Source: Bacteroidales bacterium SW299 (GTDB lineage: Bacteria > Bacteroidota > Bacteroidia > Bacteroidales > Bacteroidaceae). Taken from it: a DNA stretch of 64,000 nt. Positions 35,909-44,485 of this stretch are shown one piece after another (the first letter of the stretch is position 1; each line of letters starts with the position of its first letter). Location of the stretch: contig SDWH01000010.1 in assembly GCA_019550975.1 (NCBI GenBank), positions 62,001 to 126,000 on the forward strand. The letters are read 5' to 3'. Under the pieces are notes generated by a model. It did no database searches. It saw nothing but the letters and a program-made list of their open reading frames with translations, and had not been told where the DNA came from. A program made the position numbers and the translations under genes.

Positions 35909-38095
35909 ATGAAAAAGAAACTATTTTTATTTGGAATCGTAACGGCAGCCTGTTTTGCAAGCTGCTCGGATGATGACATGGCCGGCGTAACAACCGTAGA
36001 AAACCCTGTTCAGACAGGGGATGAAATCATATTCGGTTCTTCTGTGCCATCATCAGATACACCCGAAAGTAGAACCGAATATGGCGAACGCACATCAACA
36101 GGCATACCCGTTAAGTGGGTGCAGGGAGACCAAGTGGCCATTTTCTGCCTGCAATCATCGCAGCCGGCAGACCATTTGGTCAATTACGAAATTACTCCTC
36201 AAGAAGGAGAAAATGCGAATAAATCTCAGTTGGTAACGAAAGTGAATCCGAAGGAAGCCGGTTTGCAGTGGGGTACACAAGACGAACACCGCTTCTATGC
36301 GTTCTATCCGGCAAGTGCCGTAAAAGGCTCGGAAGAAGAAAATCAGACGGGTATGATTACGGCAAACATTCCGGTCAACCAGCAGCCTGTGGAATGGAAA
36401 GACGGCACGATGACTGTCGATGGTAAAGAAGTGCCGACGCATTTCGGTCTGCCCAACATGAACTTGGCCTACATGTATGCGCATACCAAGGTGCTGAAAT
36501 CAAAAACACCGGTTGGTACGCCCATTAGTTTGGAATTCAAGAACCTGGTGACGGTGCTGGATATCACCGTGCAAGGACCGAAAGAAGGAGGTAGCCCTGT
36601 CACGGTTTCCAATATCAACATAAATGCCGTAGGCGGTAAGAATATCATCCTGACCGGTGACTTCACTTGCAATATTAGAGAAGCCGGGGATAATACGGAT
36701 GAAGTATCGGCTGAATGTACTGCTGCCGGAGATTTGAACGAAGTGCGCAACCGTGTTTCTATCCCTTGCTACGATTCGAAAACGAAAGATTTTATCACTT
36801 TGAATGCCGGTGAAAACCTGAACGTCAAAGCATACATCATCCCGGATAATGACGAAGGCCACACCATCAGCCCGCGTGAACTGCAAATCACAGTTTCCAT
36901 CACAAACGGTGCTGCGAAGCGGAAGCTGTTGCAAAAGGCCACTGTCACTCCGCACAAGGTCAACCGTGTGATTCTTCCACACCTGACTTCCGGCGGCACG
37001 AACTACTGGCTGAGCGACCTTGACCCGAATATCTATGCGAGCGAGTTGTCTCTGCCGGGCAGCAAGATGTCTGTCCTGACTTCTGAGTATAACAGTAACT
37101 TGTATTATCAGACGGCTTCCATTGAAGACCAGTTTGATGACGGTGTCCGTGCGTTTATCTTGCAGACACAAAGAAATTGGCATGTTGAGTGGTTTAATAG
37201 TGGGTGGCGTTTGGAAGTTGTCGTCAATGGCCAAACAGCCATGCCGCTTCAGGATGCCCTGACTACCATCAGCGAAAAAGTTAAGGCAGCACATAAGGCC
37301 GGTCATACCAATGAATTTGCTTTTGTATTGGTTACATGGAATAGAGGAACGGGCTCGGATGCAGATGATTGGTTGAAACTGTTGGCAGACAATATTGATT
37401 CGTGGGCTACGGAGTTGAATATCTATCCGAACAGAATAACTCCGGAAACGACATTGGGCGATTTGGGTGGCCACTTGCTGATAAAAGCGAACACCAATGC
37501 GTCAGAATCCGACATGGACTCAGCTTTAGGCGCAGGTGACGAGCACCCGATGCTGTTCTCTTCATGGACAAGCGCAATGCCGGAAGACAATCTGCCGCTG
37601 CGTTGGGGAACTTCGAATCCGAATGCTTCTTACAACATGTATTGGTATGCACAGGAGCTGACTTCGGTCGGTAACGGCGGATTAGGTTCTGTTGAAGACA
37701 AGAACAAGTACGTACGTCAGGTGTTCGAGCGCGGTGTGGATATTTATCTGAACAACGACCAGCACGACACCTGGCTGATGAACGACCTGGGCGGTTACTA
37801 TACAGCCGGATACGGAGAAGAAAGAGTGACAAAACTGACAACAGACATGAACAATCTGGGTATCCAGCTTCTTCAGGAAAGAACGCAGAATGCCGGCATG
37901 GGTTTGGTATTCATGAACTTTGCCGACAAGAACGAAGGTTCCGGCGTGGCTTACCGAAGCGACGACCTGATTCAGACCATCATCGACAACAACTTCAAGT
38001 TCCAGCTGCGTAAGAAAGGTTCAACTTCAGCTGCCGGAAGCAGATCCAACGCTGCGGGCACCAGCAGCTACAACGCCAACAGTTGGGACAAGTAA
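35909..38095 (+). CDS. Lipoprotein with fimbrillin-like N-terminus and inactive PI-PLC-like domain
   Basis: 728 aa. Lipoprotein signal with FASCSDDD (Cys near 19), so probably surface exposed. Residues about 30-360 resemble the fimbrillin/Mfa-like fold (IIFGSSVPSSDTPESRTEYGE, FYAFYPASAV, VTPHKVNRVIL). From about 370 the sequence follows bacterial PI-PLC (YASELSLPGSKMS, SIEDQFDDGVRAFILQ). The catalytic His-Asp of PGTHDS is Lys-Met here, the DIR motif is ILQ, and the second His is not found, so hydrolysis is not expected. The C-terminus is Ser/Ala/Gly-rich. Probably a binding or structural surface protein. Confidence 0.8.
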   Translation: MKKKLFLFGIVTAACFASCSDDDMAGVTTVENPVQTGDEIIFGSSVPSSDTPESRTEYGERTSTGIPVKWVQGDQVAIFCLQSSQPADHLVNYEITPQEGENANKSQLVTKVNPKEAGLQWGTQDEHRFYAFYPASAVKGSEEENQTGMITANIPVNQQPVEWKDGTMTVDGKEVPTHFGLPNMNLAYMYAHTKVLKSKTPVGTPISLEFKNLVTVLDITVQGPKEGGSPVTVSNININAVGGKNIILTGDFTCNIREAGDNTDEVSAECTAAGDLNEVRNRVSIPCYDSKTKDFITLNAGENLNVKAYIIPDNDEGHTISPRELQITVSITNGAAKRKLLQKATVTPHKVNRVILPHLTSGGTNYWLSDLDPNIYASELSLPGSKMSVLTSEYNSNLYYQTASIEDQFDDGVRAFILQTQRNWHVEWFNSGWRLEVVVNGQTAMPLQDALTTISEKVKAAHKAGHTNEFAFVLVTWNRGTGSDADDWLKLLADNIDSWATELNIYPNRITPETTLGDLGGHLLIKANTNASESDMDSALGAGDEHPMLFSSWTSAMPEDNLPLRWGTSNPNASYNMYWYAQELTSVGNGGLGSVEDKNKYVRQVFERGVDIYLNNDQHDTWLMNDLGGYYTAGYGEERVTKLTTDMNNLGIQLLQERTQNAGMGLVFMNFADKNEGSGVAYRSDDLIQTIIDNNFKFQLRKKGSTSAAGSRSNAAGTSSYNANSWDK

Positions 38096-38106
38096 TAACA
38101 ATTTAC

Positions 38107-38142
38107 AGAATGTGCGGCGTGCGCTTTCACGTCACACATTCT
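38107..38142 (+). terminator. Hairpin between PI-PLC-like gene and OmpA gene
   Basis: Perfect 8-bp stem AGAATGTG / CACATTCT with an inner GTG/CAC pair, followed by TAAAAA. It may reduce read-through between the lipoprotein and ompA-like genes rather than stop it fully, because the next ATG is only 8 nt away. Confidence 0.45.
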
Positions 38143-38149
38143 TAAAAAC

Positions 38150-39346
38150 ATGCACAACATGATGAAAAAATCAATAGCAGCAGCCCTTGTCCTTATGGCT
38201 GCGTGTCCGGTTTTCGCACAAACCGGAGAAAACGCTGAAACCACAGAAACCGTGGAATACAGCAGCGACAAGTATAAAGTAGAAACAAACCGTTTCTGGA
38301 GCAACTGGTTCATCAGCGTGGGCGCAGGTCCGCAAATGCTGTTCAGCGACCACGACAGACAGATGAAGTTCGGCAAGCGTATCTCACCCGCACTGGACAT
38401 TGCCATAGGCAAATGGTTCACACCGGGCATCGGTGTACGCTTCATGTACAGCGGACTTTCGCTTGACGGAGCGACACAGAACGGGGCGCACTCTGACGGC
38501 ACTCCCATCAGCGGCAAACCCTGGCACGGCTACTGGCTGACCAACCAGGACATCAATTTCTACCACTTCCACCTCGATGCAATGCTCAACTTCTCGAACC
38601 TGTTCTGCGGATACAACGAGAAACGCATCTGGAACTGCATTCCTTACGCCGGTCTGGGTGTAATCAAGGCGACAGACTCTCCTACCCATACGGACATTGC
38701 CGCAAACTTCGGTATCCTGAACACATTCCGCCTCAGCTCGGCATGGGACATCAACCTCGATATCCGCGGTACCATAATGAGCGACGACTTTGACGGAGAA
38801 GTCGGAAAGCGTGGCGGAGAAGGTCTGCTGGCAGCAACCGTAGGCTTCACTTACAAAATCAAGCCGAGAGGATGGGAACGCAGCAAGACGATTACACGCA
38901 CTGCCTATAACAACGACGAACTCAACGCCATGCGCGAGAAACTTAACCGCATGAACGACGAGAACGCCCGCCTGAGAGAGCAGCTTGCCGAAAAGCCTGA
39001 AACAGTCACCAAGCAGATCGCATCTTCCAACCTGATCACATTCCGGATCGGAAAGAGCGACCTCTCGAACGAAGCCCGCGTCAACCTCGGCATGCTGGCT
39101 GAAGTCATCAAGAAGGGAGATCCCTCTACCGTTTACACAATCACCGGATATGCTGATGCCGGTACCGGAAGCAAGAAGCTCAACGAACGTCTGAGTAAGG
39201 CACGTGCGGAAGCCGTATACAACTGCCTTGTTGAAGAGTTCGGTGTGAACAAATCGCAGCTCAAGGTTGACTATAAGGGCGGTGTAGAAAATATGTTCTA
39301 CGACGATCCTCGCATGAGCCGTGCGGTAATCACAAAGAGCAACTGA
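38150..39346 (+). CDS. OmpA family outer-membrane protein
   Basis: 398 aa with signal peptide (SIAAALVLMAACPVFAQ). The N-terminal half is a predicted beta-barrel (WFISVGAGPQMLF and alternating aromatic strands to about 240). A short coiled coil follows (NDELNAMREKLNRMNDENARLREQLAE, about 255-285), then the OmpA peptidoglycan-binding domain (ITFRIGKSDLSNEARVNLGMLAEVIKK, YTITGYADAGTGSKKLNERLSKARAEAVYNCL). Several ATGs (38150, 38159, 38162) are possible. It lies 54 bp after the PI-PLC-like gene and may anchor this surface complex to the cell wall. Confidence 0.92.
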   Translation: MHNMMKKSIAAALVLMAACPVFAQTGENAETTETVEYSSDKYKVETNRFWSNWFISVGAGPQMLFSDHDRQMKFGKRISPALDIAIGKWFTPGIGVRFMYSGLSLDGATQNGAHSDGTPISGKPWHGYWLTNQDINFYHFHLDAMLNFSNLFCGYNEKRIWNCIPYAGLGVIKATDSPTHTDIAANFGILNTFRLSSAWDINLDIRGTIMSDDFDGEVGKRGGEGLLAATVGFTYKIKPRGWERSKTITRTAYNNDELNAMREKLNRMNDENARLREQLAEKPETVTKQIASSNLITFRIGKSDLSNEARVNLGMLAEVIKKGDPSTVYTITGYADAGTGSKKLNERLSKARAEAVYNCLVEEFGVNKSQLKVDYKGGVENMFYDDPRMSRAVITKSN

Positions 39347-39370
39347 TCGGAATAACCGCATTCTTTAGAA

Positions 39371-39491
39371 GAACGCAAAAGCGTTAAGACACGGAGCATT
39401 GAAAGAGTCCGGAGTTCACGGAGCACACAAAAGCTTCGCGCGCTCCGACTCCTTCAAAAATACGTTTCCGCGGCTTTGCGTTTTTGCGTTC
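39371..39491. repeat. Long imperfect intergenic palindrome
   Basis: GAACGCAAAAGCG at the left arm pairs with CGTTTTTGCGTTC at the right. Inner parts (CACGGAG, GAGTCCGGAG against CTCCGACTC) also pair, giving a ~120-nt foldback. Similar CGCAAAnnCGCAAA / CACGGAGCAC strings are, as I recall, dispersed repeats in Bacteroidetes intergenic DNA. Position after the ompA-like stop suggests a terminator-like effect. Confidence 0.55.
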
Positions 39492-39519
39492 GTTTTTTAT
39501 AGATTCTTTCGCTTCGACT

Positions 39520-39984
39520 ATGCTTACAGACAAACTCTTGCTGAACAACGACCAATTCTTCACGGAAGTGGCACGCATGCTTGCCGGAGGAAACTCCGTA
39601 ACCTTGCGGGCCAAAGGAAACAGCATGTATCCGTTCATCGTAGACGGACGTGACAGCGTCATATTGCAGACCTACAGGAAAACAGCCGCCGTAGGAGATA
39701 TCGTACTGGCCCATTTGCCGGAAAAAGGATTCGTGCTCCACCGCATTTACAAGAATGACGGAAATGAATTCGTGCTGATGGGCGACGGCAATCTTCACAC
39801 AACCGAACGCTGCAGCAAGAACGACATCGTGGGGAAAGTTGTCAAGATCATACGGAACGGAAGATACATAGACTGTTCCTCTTCCATCGAACGGTATAAG
39901 GCCACACTTTGGAGAAAAATGCTGCCCACACGCCGCTACCTGCTGTTCGCATGCAGATGGTGGGTGAAAAGAAATGAACGATGA
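39520..39984 (+). CDS. S26-type signal-peptidase-like protease with Ser/His dyad
   Basis: 154 aa, ATG at 39520 (the frame extends to a TTG at 39484, less likely). The motif RAKGNSMYPFIVDGRD carries the nucleophile (Ser35). GDIVLAHLPEKGFVLHRIY places His74 where the archaeal/SipW-type enzymes have His instead of the bacterial Lys, and LMGDGN follows as in that group. There is no clear transmembrane anchor at the N-terminus, unlike true leader peptidases. It overlaps the ABC exporter gene by 4 bp, so the pair probably processes and exports one substrate; a peptide such as the 61-aa product is a candidate. Confidence 0.82.
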   Translation: MLTDKLLLNNDQFFTEVARMLAGGNSVTLRAKGNSMYPFIVDGRDSVILQTYRKTAAVGDIVLAHLPEKGFVLHRIYKNDGNEFVLMGDGNLHTTERCSKNDIVGKVVKIIRNGRYIDCSSSIERYKATLWRKMLPTRRYLLFACRWWVKRNER

Positions 39985-41651
39985 ACAACCTGAAATGGCT
40001 ATGGAAAATATCGGACGGATTCCGTCCGGCTATCGCATGCAGCGCACTGACAGGTACGCTGCATGTTTGTGTTTCACTTGCATTCGTGTATGTGTGCAAA
40101 CACCTCATTGACATCGCAACGGGAATATCGGATGACAGGCTCGGCTCTTATATAGGCTGGCTGGCATCATGCCTGGCCATGCAGCTGCTGCTCTCGGCAG
40201 CAAGAAGCCGGCTGACCGCACAGACAGAAATACGGCTGAGAAACGAGCTGCGGAGAAAACTGTTTGTCCACCTGATGGACAGCCGCTGGAACGGACAGGA
40301 AACATACCACAGCGGTGATGTGCTGAACCGGCTGGAAGAAGACGTGAGCACAATCACCAACGCACTGTGCAGCACAGTTCCCGCTGTATTCATCACTGTC
40401 GTCCAATTCGGAGGAGCCTTGTTTTTCCTCTCCAGACTGGACGTACGCCTTGCCGGAATACTACTATTCATCATGCCGGTCGCTTTGCTGTTCAGCAAGG
40501 GCTACGTACGGAAAATGCGCCGGATGACACGCGAAATACGTGAAACGGACAGCCACATACAAAGCCATCTGCAGGAAAACCTGCAACACCGCATACTGAT
40601 ACGCACGCTGGAATATACGGAAAAGACAATCGACAAGTTTGCAAACATACAGTTCCTATTGCAGGACAGGATTGTCCGCCGCACAAACTTTTCCATTTTC
40701 TCACGCTCAATGATACAGATCGGATTCATGAGCGGCTATGCAACCGCTTTCCTGTGGGGAATATTCGGACTGCAGGATGGAACGGTTACATTCGGCATGA
40801 TGGCCGCCTTTCTGCAGCTGGTGGCACAGATACAACGCCCGATGGTGGACATGAGCCGGCAAATTCCCACGTTCATACGCGTCTTTACTTCCATCGACCG
40901 GCTGAAAGAACTGGAAGCACTCCCCTCAGAAGAGTCAAGCCCGTCCCTCCGTATGGAAGGCCCCTTGGGAATACGCGTCAATCATCTCCATTTTTCATAT
41001 CCCGGAAGCAACCGAAACGTTCTGGACAATTTCTCGCACGACTTCAAGCCCGGAAGCCTCACCGCCGTTGTGGGTGAAACCGGCGCAGGAAAAAGCACCC
41101 TCATCCGGCTGATGCTGGCACTGCTCCAGCCCGACAAAGGCGAAATAGCATTCTATAACAGCAAAGAAACAGTAAAGAGCTCCCCTCACACCCGCTGCAA
41201 CCTCTCTTATATACCGCAAGGGAATACCCTGCTGAGCGGAACAATCAGAAGCAATCTTCTGATGGGCAGACCGCAAGCAACCGACCAAGAGCTCTACAAC
41301 GCACTGTATCTTGCCGCAGCCGATTTCGTAACGGCCCTGCCAGACGGCCTTGACACACCGTGCGGAGAAGGCGGAGCAGGACTTAGCGAAGGACAAGCGC
41401 AACGCATAGCCATCGCACGCGGCCTGCTGCGACCCGGAAACATCCTGCTGATGGACGAGCCGACCTCCTCCCTTGACAAGGAAACGGAAGAAACGTTGCT
41501 GAAGCGTCTGTCCGGACAGGTAAAAGGAAAAACCCTCATTATGATTACACACAGGGAAACAATCGCCGGACTGTGTGAGGAAGTCGTAAGGATGACAAAA
41601 AACACGCCGGCAAAACAGGAGAGCATTTCACAAGGTTCAGTACATGACTGA
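39981..41651 (+). CDS. ABC exporter, fused permease and ATPase
   Basis: 556 aa half-transporter. Six transmembrane helices fall within residues 1-300 (for example ACSALTGTLHVCVSLAFVYVC and VFITVVQFGGALFFLS). The ATPase domain has VVGETGAGKSTLIRLM (Walker A), LSEGQAQRIAIARGL (signature) and ILLMDEPTSSLDKE (Walker B), with the switch His in MITHRE. There is no C39 peptidase domain at the N-terminus, so any precursor cleavage needs a separate protease, perhaps the overlapping S26-type gene. Its 3' end overlaps the convergent pabC-like gene by 15 bp. Confidence 0.92.
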   Translation: MNNLKWLWKISDGFRPAIACSALTGTLHVCVSLAFVYVCKHLIDIATGISDDRLGSYIGWLASCLAMQLLLSAARSRLTAQTEIRLRNELRRKLFVHLMDSRWNGQETYHSGDVLNRLEEDVSTITNALCSTVPAVFITVVQFGGALFFLSRLDVRLAGILLFIMPVALLFSKGYVRKMRRMTREIRETDSHIQSHLQENLQHRILIRTLEYTEKTIDKFANIQFLLQDRIVRRTNFSIFSRSMIQIGFMSGYATAFLWGIFGLQDGTVTFGMMAAFLQLVAQIQRPMVDMSRQIPTFIRVFTSIDRLKELEALPSEESSPSLRMEGPLGIRVNHLHFSYPGSNRNVLDNFSHDFKPGSLTAVVGETGAGKSTLIRLMLALLQPDKGEIAFYNSKETVKSSPHTRCNLSYIPQGNTLLSGTIRSNLLMGRPQATDQELYNALYLAAADFVTALPDGLDTPCGEGGAGLSEGQAQRIAIARGLLRPGNILLMDEPTSSLDKETEETLLKRLSGQVKGKTLIMITHRETIAGLCEEVVRMTKNTPAKQESISQGSVHD

Positions 41652-42227
41652 AGTGCAGGGAAGTTCTACCTCACCAAAAAGCAGCATGGCATTGAACAGG
41701 CGGATTTTCCGGTATTCCGGAAGAGCAGACACCGCTATGTCACGCTCGGCGATCACACCATCCCGCAACAGTTCTTCACGCCTGGTTCCCTTGAGCAAGG
41801 GATGTGCCGGCGTATGCCATTCACTTCCGTTCCATAGAGCGATATTGGCAATGGAAGTGTCCGTAAGCAGTCCGTTGCGCACAATCAGCACATCATCAGC
41901 GTTTCCTCTTTGCGAGAACAGGACATCAAGTCCGGTACGGTCGGCATACTTGAACGAATAGTCAACGCCACCGCACGGAACGAGCCGCAGACTATGCACC
42001 GGACGGATACGGTAAGGAAAATATTCCACCCGTTCAATCTCCCGGCCATACACAATCCGGCACCGTGTCCTGCTGCTATAAAGGGCAGGACGAATCACAT
42101 CTTCCAGCCGAAGCGGAGGCATGTTTCCCCACACCGCACGGCGAGTGGCATTCATCCGCTCATCATGCAGCGGCATATTCCAGGCTGTCCGCCCTTCAAT
42201 CCGAACCGTTTCAATAAATCGGCACAT
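41637..42227 (-). CDS. pabC: Class IV aminotransferase, aminodeoxychorismate lyase-like
   Basis: 196 aa, shorter than usual for the family (about 250-280). The PLP lysine is in DYSFKYADR, and DDVLIVRNGLLTDTSIANIALW is the typical IV-fold stretch. Its start overlaps pabB by 17 bp on the same strand, which strongly supports the 4-amino-4-deoxychorismate lyase step of p-aminobenzoate synthesis for folate. The 3' end overlaps the ABC exporter tail to tail. Confidence 0.87.
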   Translation of the reverse strand: MCRFIETVRIEGRTAWNMPLHDERMNATRRAVWGNMPPLRLEDVIRPALYSSRTRCRIVYGREIERVEYFPYRIRPVHSLRLVPCGGVDYSFKYADRTGLDVLFSQRGNADDVLIVRNGLLTDTSIANIALWNGSEWHTPAHPLLKGTRREELLRDGVIAERDIAVSALPEYRKIRLFNAMLLFGEVELPCTSVMY

Positions 42228-43218
42228 ACACTTTTCTTTTCATTTCTTCATATTCATCACGCACATCGCTCAGAAAGGTTATACCTCCCCCACTCTTGAA
42301 GACCAGCTTCCCTCCCGCTTCCTGCTCCAGAAAACGGATCATCACGGCACTGTCCAGGTCTTTCCCGTCAAAATAACCCATTACACCCGTATAGAATCCC
42401 CGGGAATAGTTTTCGGCTTCCCGAATGATATCCACCGTTTTTTTCTTGGGAGCACCGGTAACGGAACCGGCAGGAAGCAAACGGAAAAACAGTTCTCCCA
42501 GCCTCCGGGCGTAATCGAGAGGCAGGCGGCCCCGTATCTCAGAACTCATCTGGAGCAGCCGCCCGTCATGCGTGTCCACTTCATCCAGATAGCGGTAGCG
42601 CATCACCGTAACCTCATCCGCTATCTGGCTCAGATCATTGCGTATCAGATCGGTGATTGTGGCATGTTCAGCCGTTTCCTTTTCATCGGAAAGCAATCGC
42701 AGCCCGGCATCAGGCACAGACGCGTCAATCGTTCCCTTCATGGGATGAGAACTGATAAATCCGTCCTGTATGCGGACAAAAATCTCAGGCGAGAAGACCA
42801 CAAACCGGTCTTTCAACCACAACTTATAAAGCGCCTCCGCACGGACAAATATACGGAACAGAGAGAGATCCGTTTCCACCGGAGTAGCGCATGTCAGGTT
42901 AATGAGAAACGTATTCCCTTCCCAGATATTCCTCCGGACAATGTCAAAAGAATGGCTGTAGTCCCCAAAACTTTCCGGAAAACTTTTCCATAAGAAAGGT
43001 TCCTTCAGACGCGGCATTTTCCCGGCCCAGTTTCCGGCCCGGGGAAATAAAAACAAAAGCTCATCCTCCGGAATATCTTCGGGACGCTCCACCAGGCATT
43101 GTTCCATGTCAAAATCAATCATGAAGAAAAAGGGAGTTCCTTCCCCTCCCCATCTGTCCATTCTCCGCACAGCTTCTTCCTTATCAACAAACACAAGTTT
43201 TCCCATTTTCATCCACAT
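42211..43218 (-). CDS. pabB: Aminodeoxychorismate synthase component I
   Basis: 335 aa chorismate-binding enzyme; the N-terminal region is short compared with E. coli PabB. Motifs seen: NLTCATPVETDLSLF, SSHPMKGTIDAS (PMKGT, active site), EHATITDLIRNDLSQIA and GAPKKKTVDIIREAE with GGGITFLSD. The Lys of PMKGT is the family nucleophile. Starts at 43218 or 43206 are possible. It forms an operon with the pabC-like gene and is preceded by a TAATTTTG promoter box on the minus strand at 43281-43274. The glutaminase partner PabA is not in the window. Confidence 0.93.
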   Translation of the reverse strand: MWMKMGKLVFVDKEEAVRRMDRWGGEGTPFFFMIDFDMEQCLVERPEDIPEDELLFLFPRAGNWAGKMPRLKEPFLWKSFPESFGDYSHSFDIVRRNIWEGNTFLINLTCATPVETDLSLFRIFVRAEALYKLWLKDRFVVFSPEIFVRIQDGFISSHPMKGTIDASVPDAGLRLLSDEKETAEHATITDLIRNDLSQIADEVTVMRYRYLDEVDTHDGRLLQMSSEIRGRLPLDYARRLGELFFRLLPAGSVTGAPKKKTVDIIREAENYSRGFYTGVMGYFDGKDLDSAVMIRFLEQEAGGKLVFKSGGGITFLSDVRDEYEEMKRKVYVPIY

Positions 43219-43273
43219 TCTGGTTCATCTTCTGAAACCGCCCTTCCAACAGGCTGAAACAGAAAAATTAGGG

Positions 43274-43281
43274 CAAAATTA
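43274..43281 (-). promoter_or_regulatory. -7 box for pabB-pabC
   Basis: Minus strand TAATTTTG, exact TAnnTTTG match, 56 nt before the pabB start. Confidence 0.5.
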
Positions 43282-43343
43282 ATGAAAAGAAAAGAATAAG
43301 CAAATACCTATTTTCAGGTATTGGCATTGTCGCGGCAGATGGC

Positions 43344-43351
43344 TAATTTTG
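43344..43351 (+). promoter_or_regulatory. -7 box for membrane protein gene
   Basis: TAATTTTG, exact match, with a TTGG about 20 bp upstream as possible -33 element. It lies 44 nt before the ATG at 43395 and is divergent from the pabB promoter. Confidence 0.55.
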
Positions 43352-43394
43352 CACCGTTATTTTTTTACGGCAAAAACATACAGACAAATCGATT

Positions 43395-44303
43395 ATGACT
43401 GACAACGGAACAAAAGACTGCAAACCCGCTTCCGCCAAACGTTACTGGTGGAAAGCTATCGCCTCATTTCTGACGGTTCTTTTTACCATGCCCTTAGGAC
43501 ATGCTCTGATGATTATCATGGAACACGCCATGAACGAAACGGCACTCCACTATTCGGCCTTCGCCATGGGAGCCGCAGGCATGATCATGGTCATTGCGGG
43601 CGTTTATGCAAAAGGTGATACCCGGCAGACACTCTGGGGATTTTTCGGCGGCCTGCTGTTCTGGACCGGATGGGTGGAATTTCTTTTCATGTACTACGCC
43701 AACCGCTACGGCACCCAGCCTCAGCTCGATCCTGTTACCGGCGAAATCGTCACGCGCCCGGAATACCTGATTATGCCCGCTTCTTTCGGCTTTTGGATGA
43801 TGGTAATGCTCATGTACATATTCAGCACAAAAAACGGATGCAACTTCATCAACTGGTGGCAGCGCCGCATCCTGAGAAACCGGAAAAATGAAATCGCCGC
43901 CCGCCCCATGACGCGCCATACGTCCATTGTCACTTTCATGGAACTGATCATGATTCTTTGGGGATCCTACCTTTTGCTCATGTTCTGCTACGACGACAAT
44001 TTTCTGGGCGACCATCATCCGGTCACACTGCTTGTCGGGCTGGGATGCCTGATCGGCTCCTTCTTCATCTTCGCCAAGCAACTGCGGATTGCTTCGTGGG
44101 GAGCAAATATCCGCATGGCAATCGCTACGGTAGTAGTATTCTGGACACCGGTAGAAATCATGGGACGCATGAACCTGTTCAATGAAATCTGGATTGCTCC
44201 CATGGAACACAAAACCGAAATGGGCATTGTCGTGGCCGCATTTGCAGCGCTGGTAATCTACCTGTGCGCCGCCGCCAGAAAGAAAAAGAAAGCGGTACAC
44301 TGA
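43395..44303 (+). CDS. Integral membrane protein of unknown function
   Basis: 302 aa with about seven hydrophobic segments (for example AIASFLTVLFTMPLGHALMI, GAAGMIMVIAGVYA and IVVAAFAALVIYLCAAA) and a basic C-terminus (RKKKK). Short loops carry many His and Trp residues (EHAMNE, GDHHPV, WWQRR), which could bind a metal or haem; this is speculation. No family recognised. It has its own promoter and stands alone between the pab operon and the helicase gene. Confidence 0.8.
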   Translation: MTDNGTKDCKPASAKRYWWKAIASFLTVLFTMPLGHALMIIMEHAMNETALHYSAFAMGAAGMIMVIAGVYAKGDTRQTLWGFFGGLLFWTGWVEFLFMYYANRYGTQPQLDPVTGEIVTRPEYLIMPASFGFWMMVMLMYIFSTKNGCNFINWWQRRILRNRKNEIAARPMTRHTSIVTFMELIMILWGSYLLLMFCYDDNFLGDHHPVTLLVGLGCLIGSFFIFAKQLRIASWGANIRMAIATVVVFWTPVEIMGRMNLFNEIWIAPMEHKTEMGIVVAAFAALVIYLCAAARKKKKAVH

Positions 44304-44334
44304 CTTCTGGAAGAAACAGATCCCGTTTAAGAGC

Positions 44335-44350
44335 GTTTCAATTTTCCGAT
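44335..44350 (+). repeat. Left inverted repeat flanking helicase gene
   Basis: GTTTCAATTTTCCGAT is an exact inverted copy of 49429-49444. Upstream bases (TTTAAGAGC against TTTAGAACCT on the other side) match imperfectly. Together they bracket the helicase gene and its promoter. Confidence 0.6.
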
Positions 44351-44437
44351 GAAACTAATTCCACCCACAAACGGCTTCTGAACAGCATACCGGCCAAAAG
44401 AACACGAAAAAATTTCACTATTTTTCCGTTTTATGCT

Positions 44438-44445
44438 TACCTTTG
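44438..44445 (+). promoter_or_regulatory. -7 box for helicase gene
   Basis: TACCTTTG matches TAnnTTTG, 41 nt before the ATG at 44486. It lies inside the inverted-repeat-bounded segment, so gene and promoter would move as a unit. Confidence 0.55.
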
Positions 44446-44485
44446 TAAAAAGGATTGGATTGCTATATCAAACAGCCGGTTAGAT

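Noticed and set aside
44264-44485. Upstream extension of the helicase frame (74 codons)
   Set aside because: It overlaps the previous gene and precedes the TACCTTTG promoter at 44438, so it is not transcribed from that promoter.
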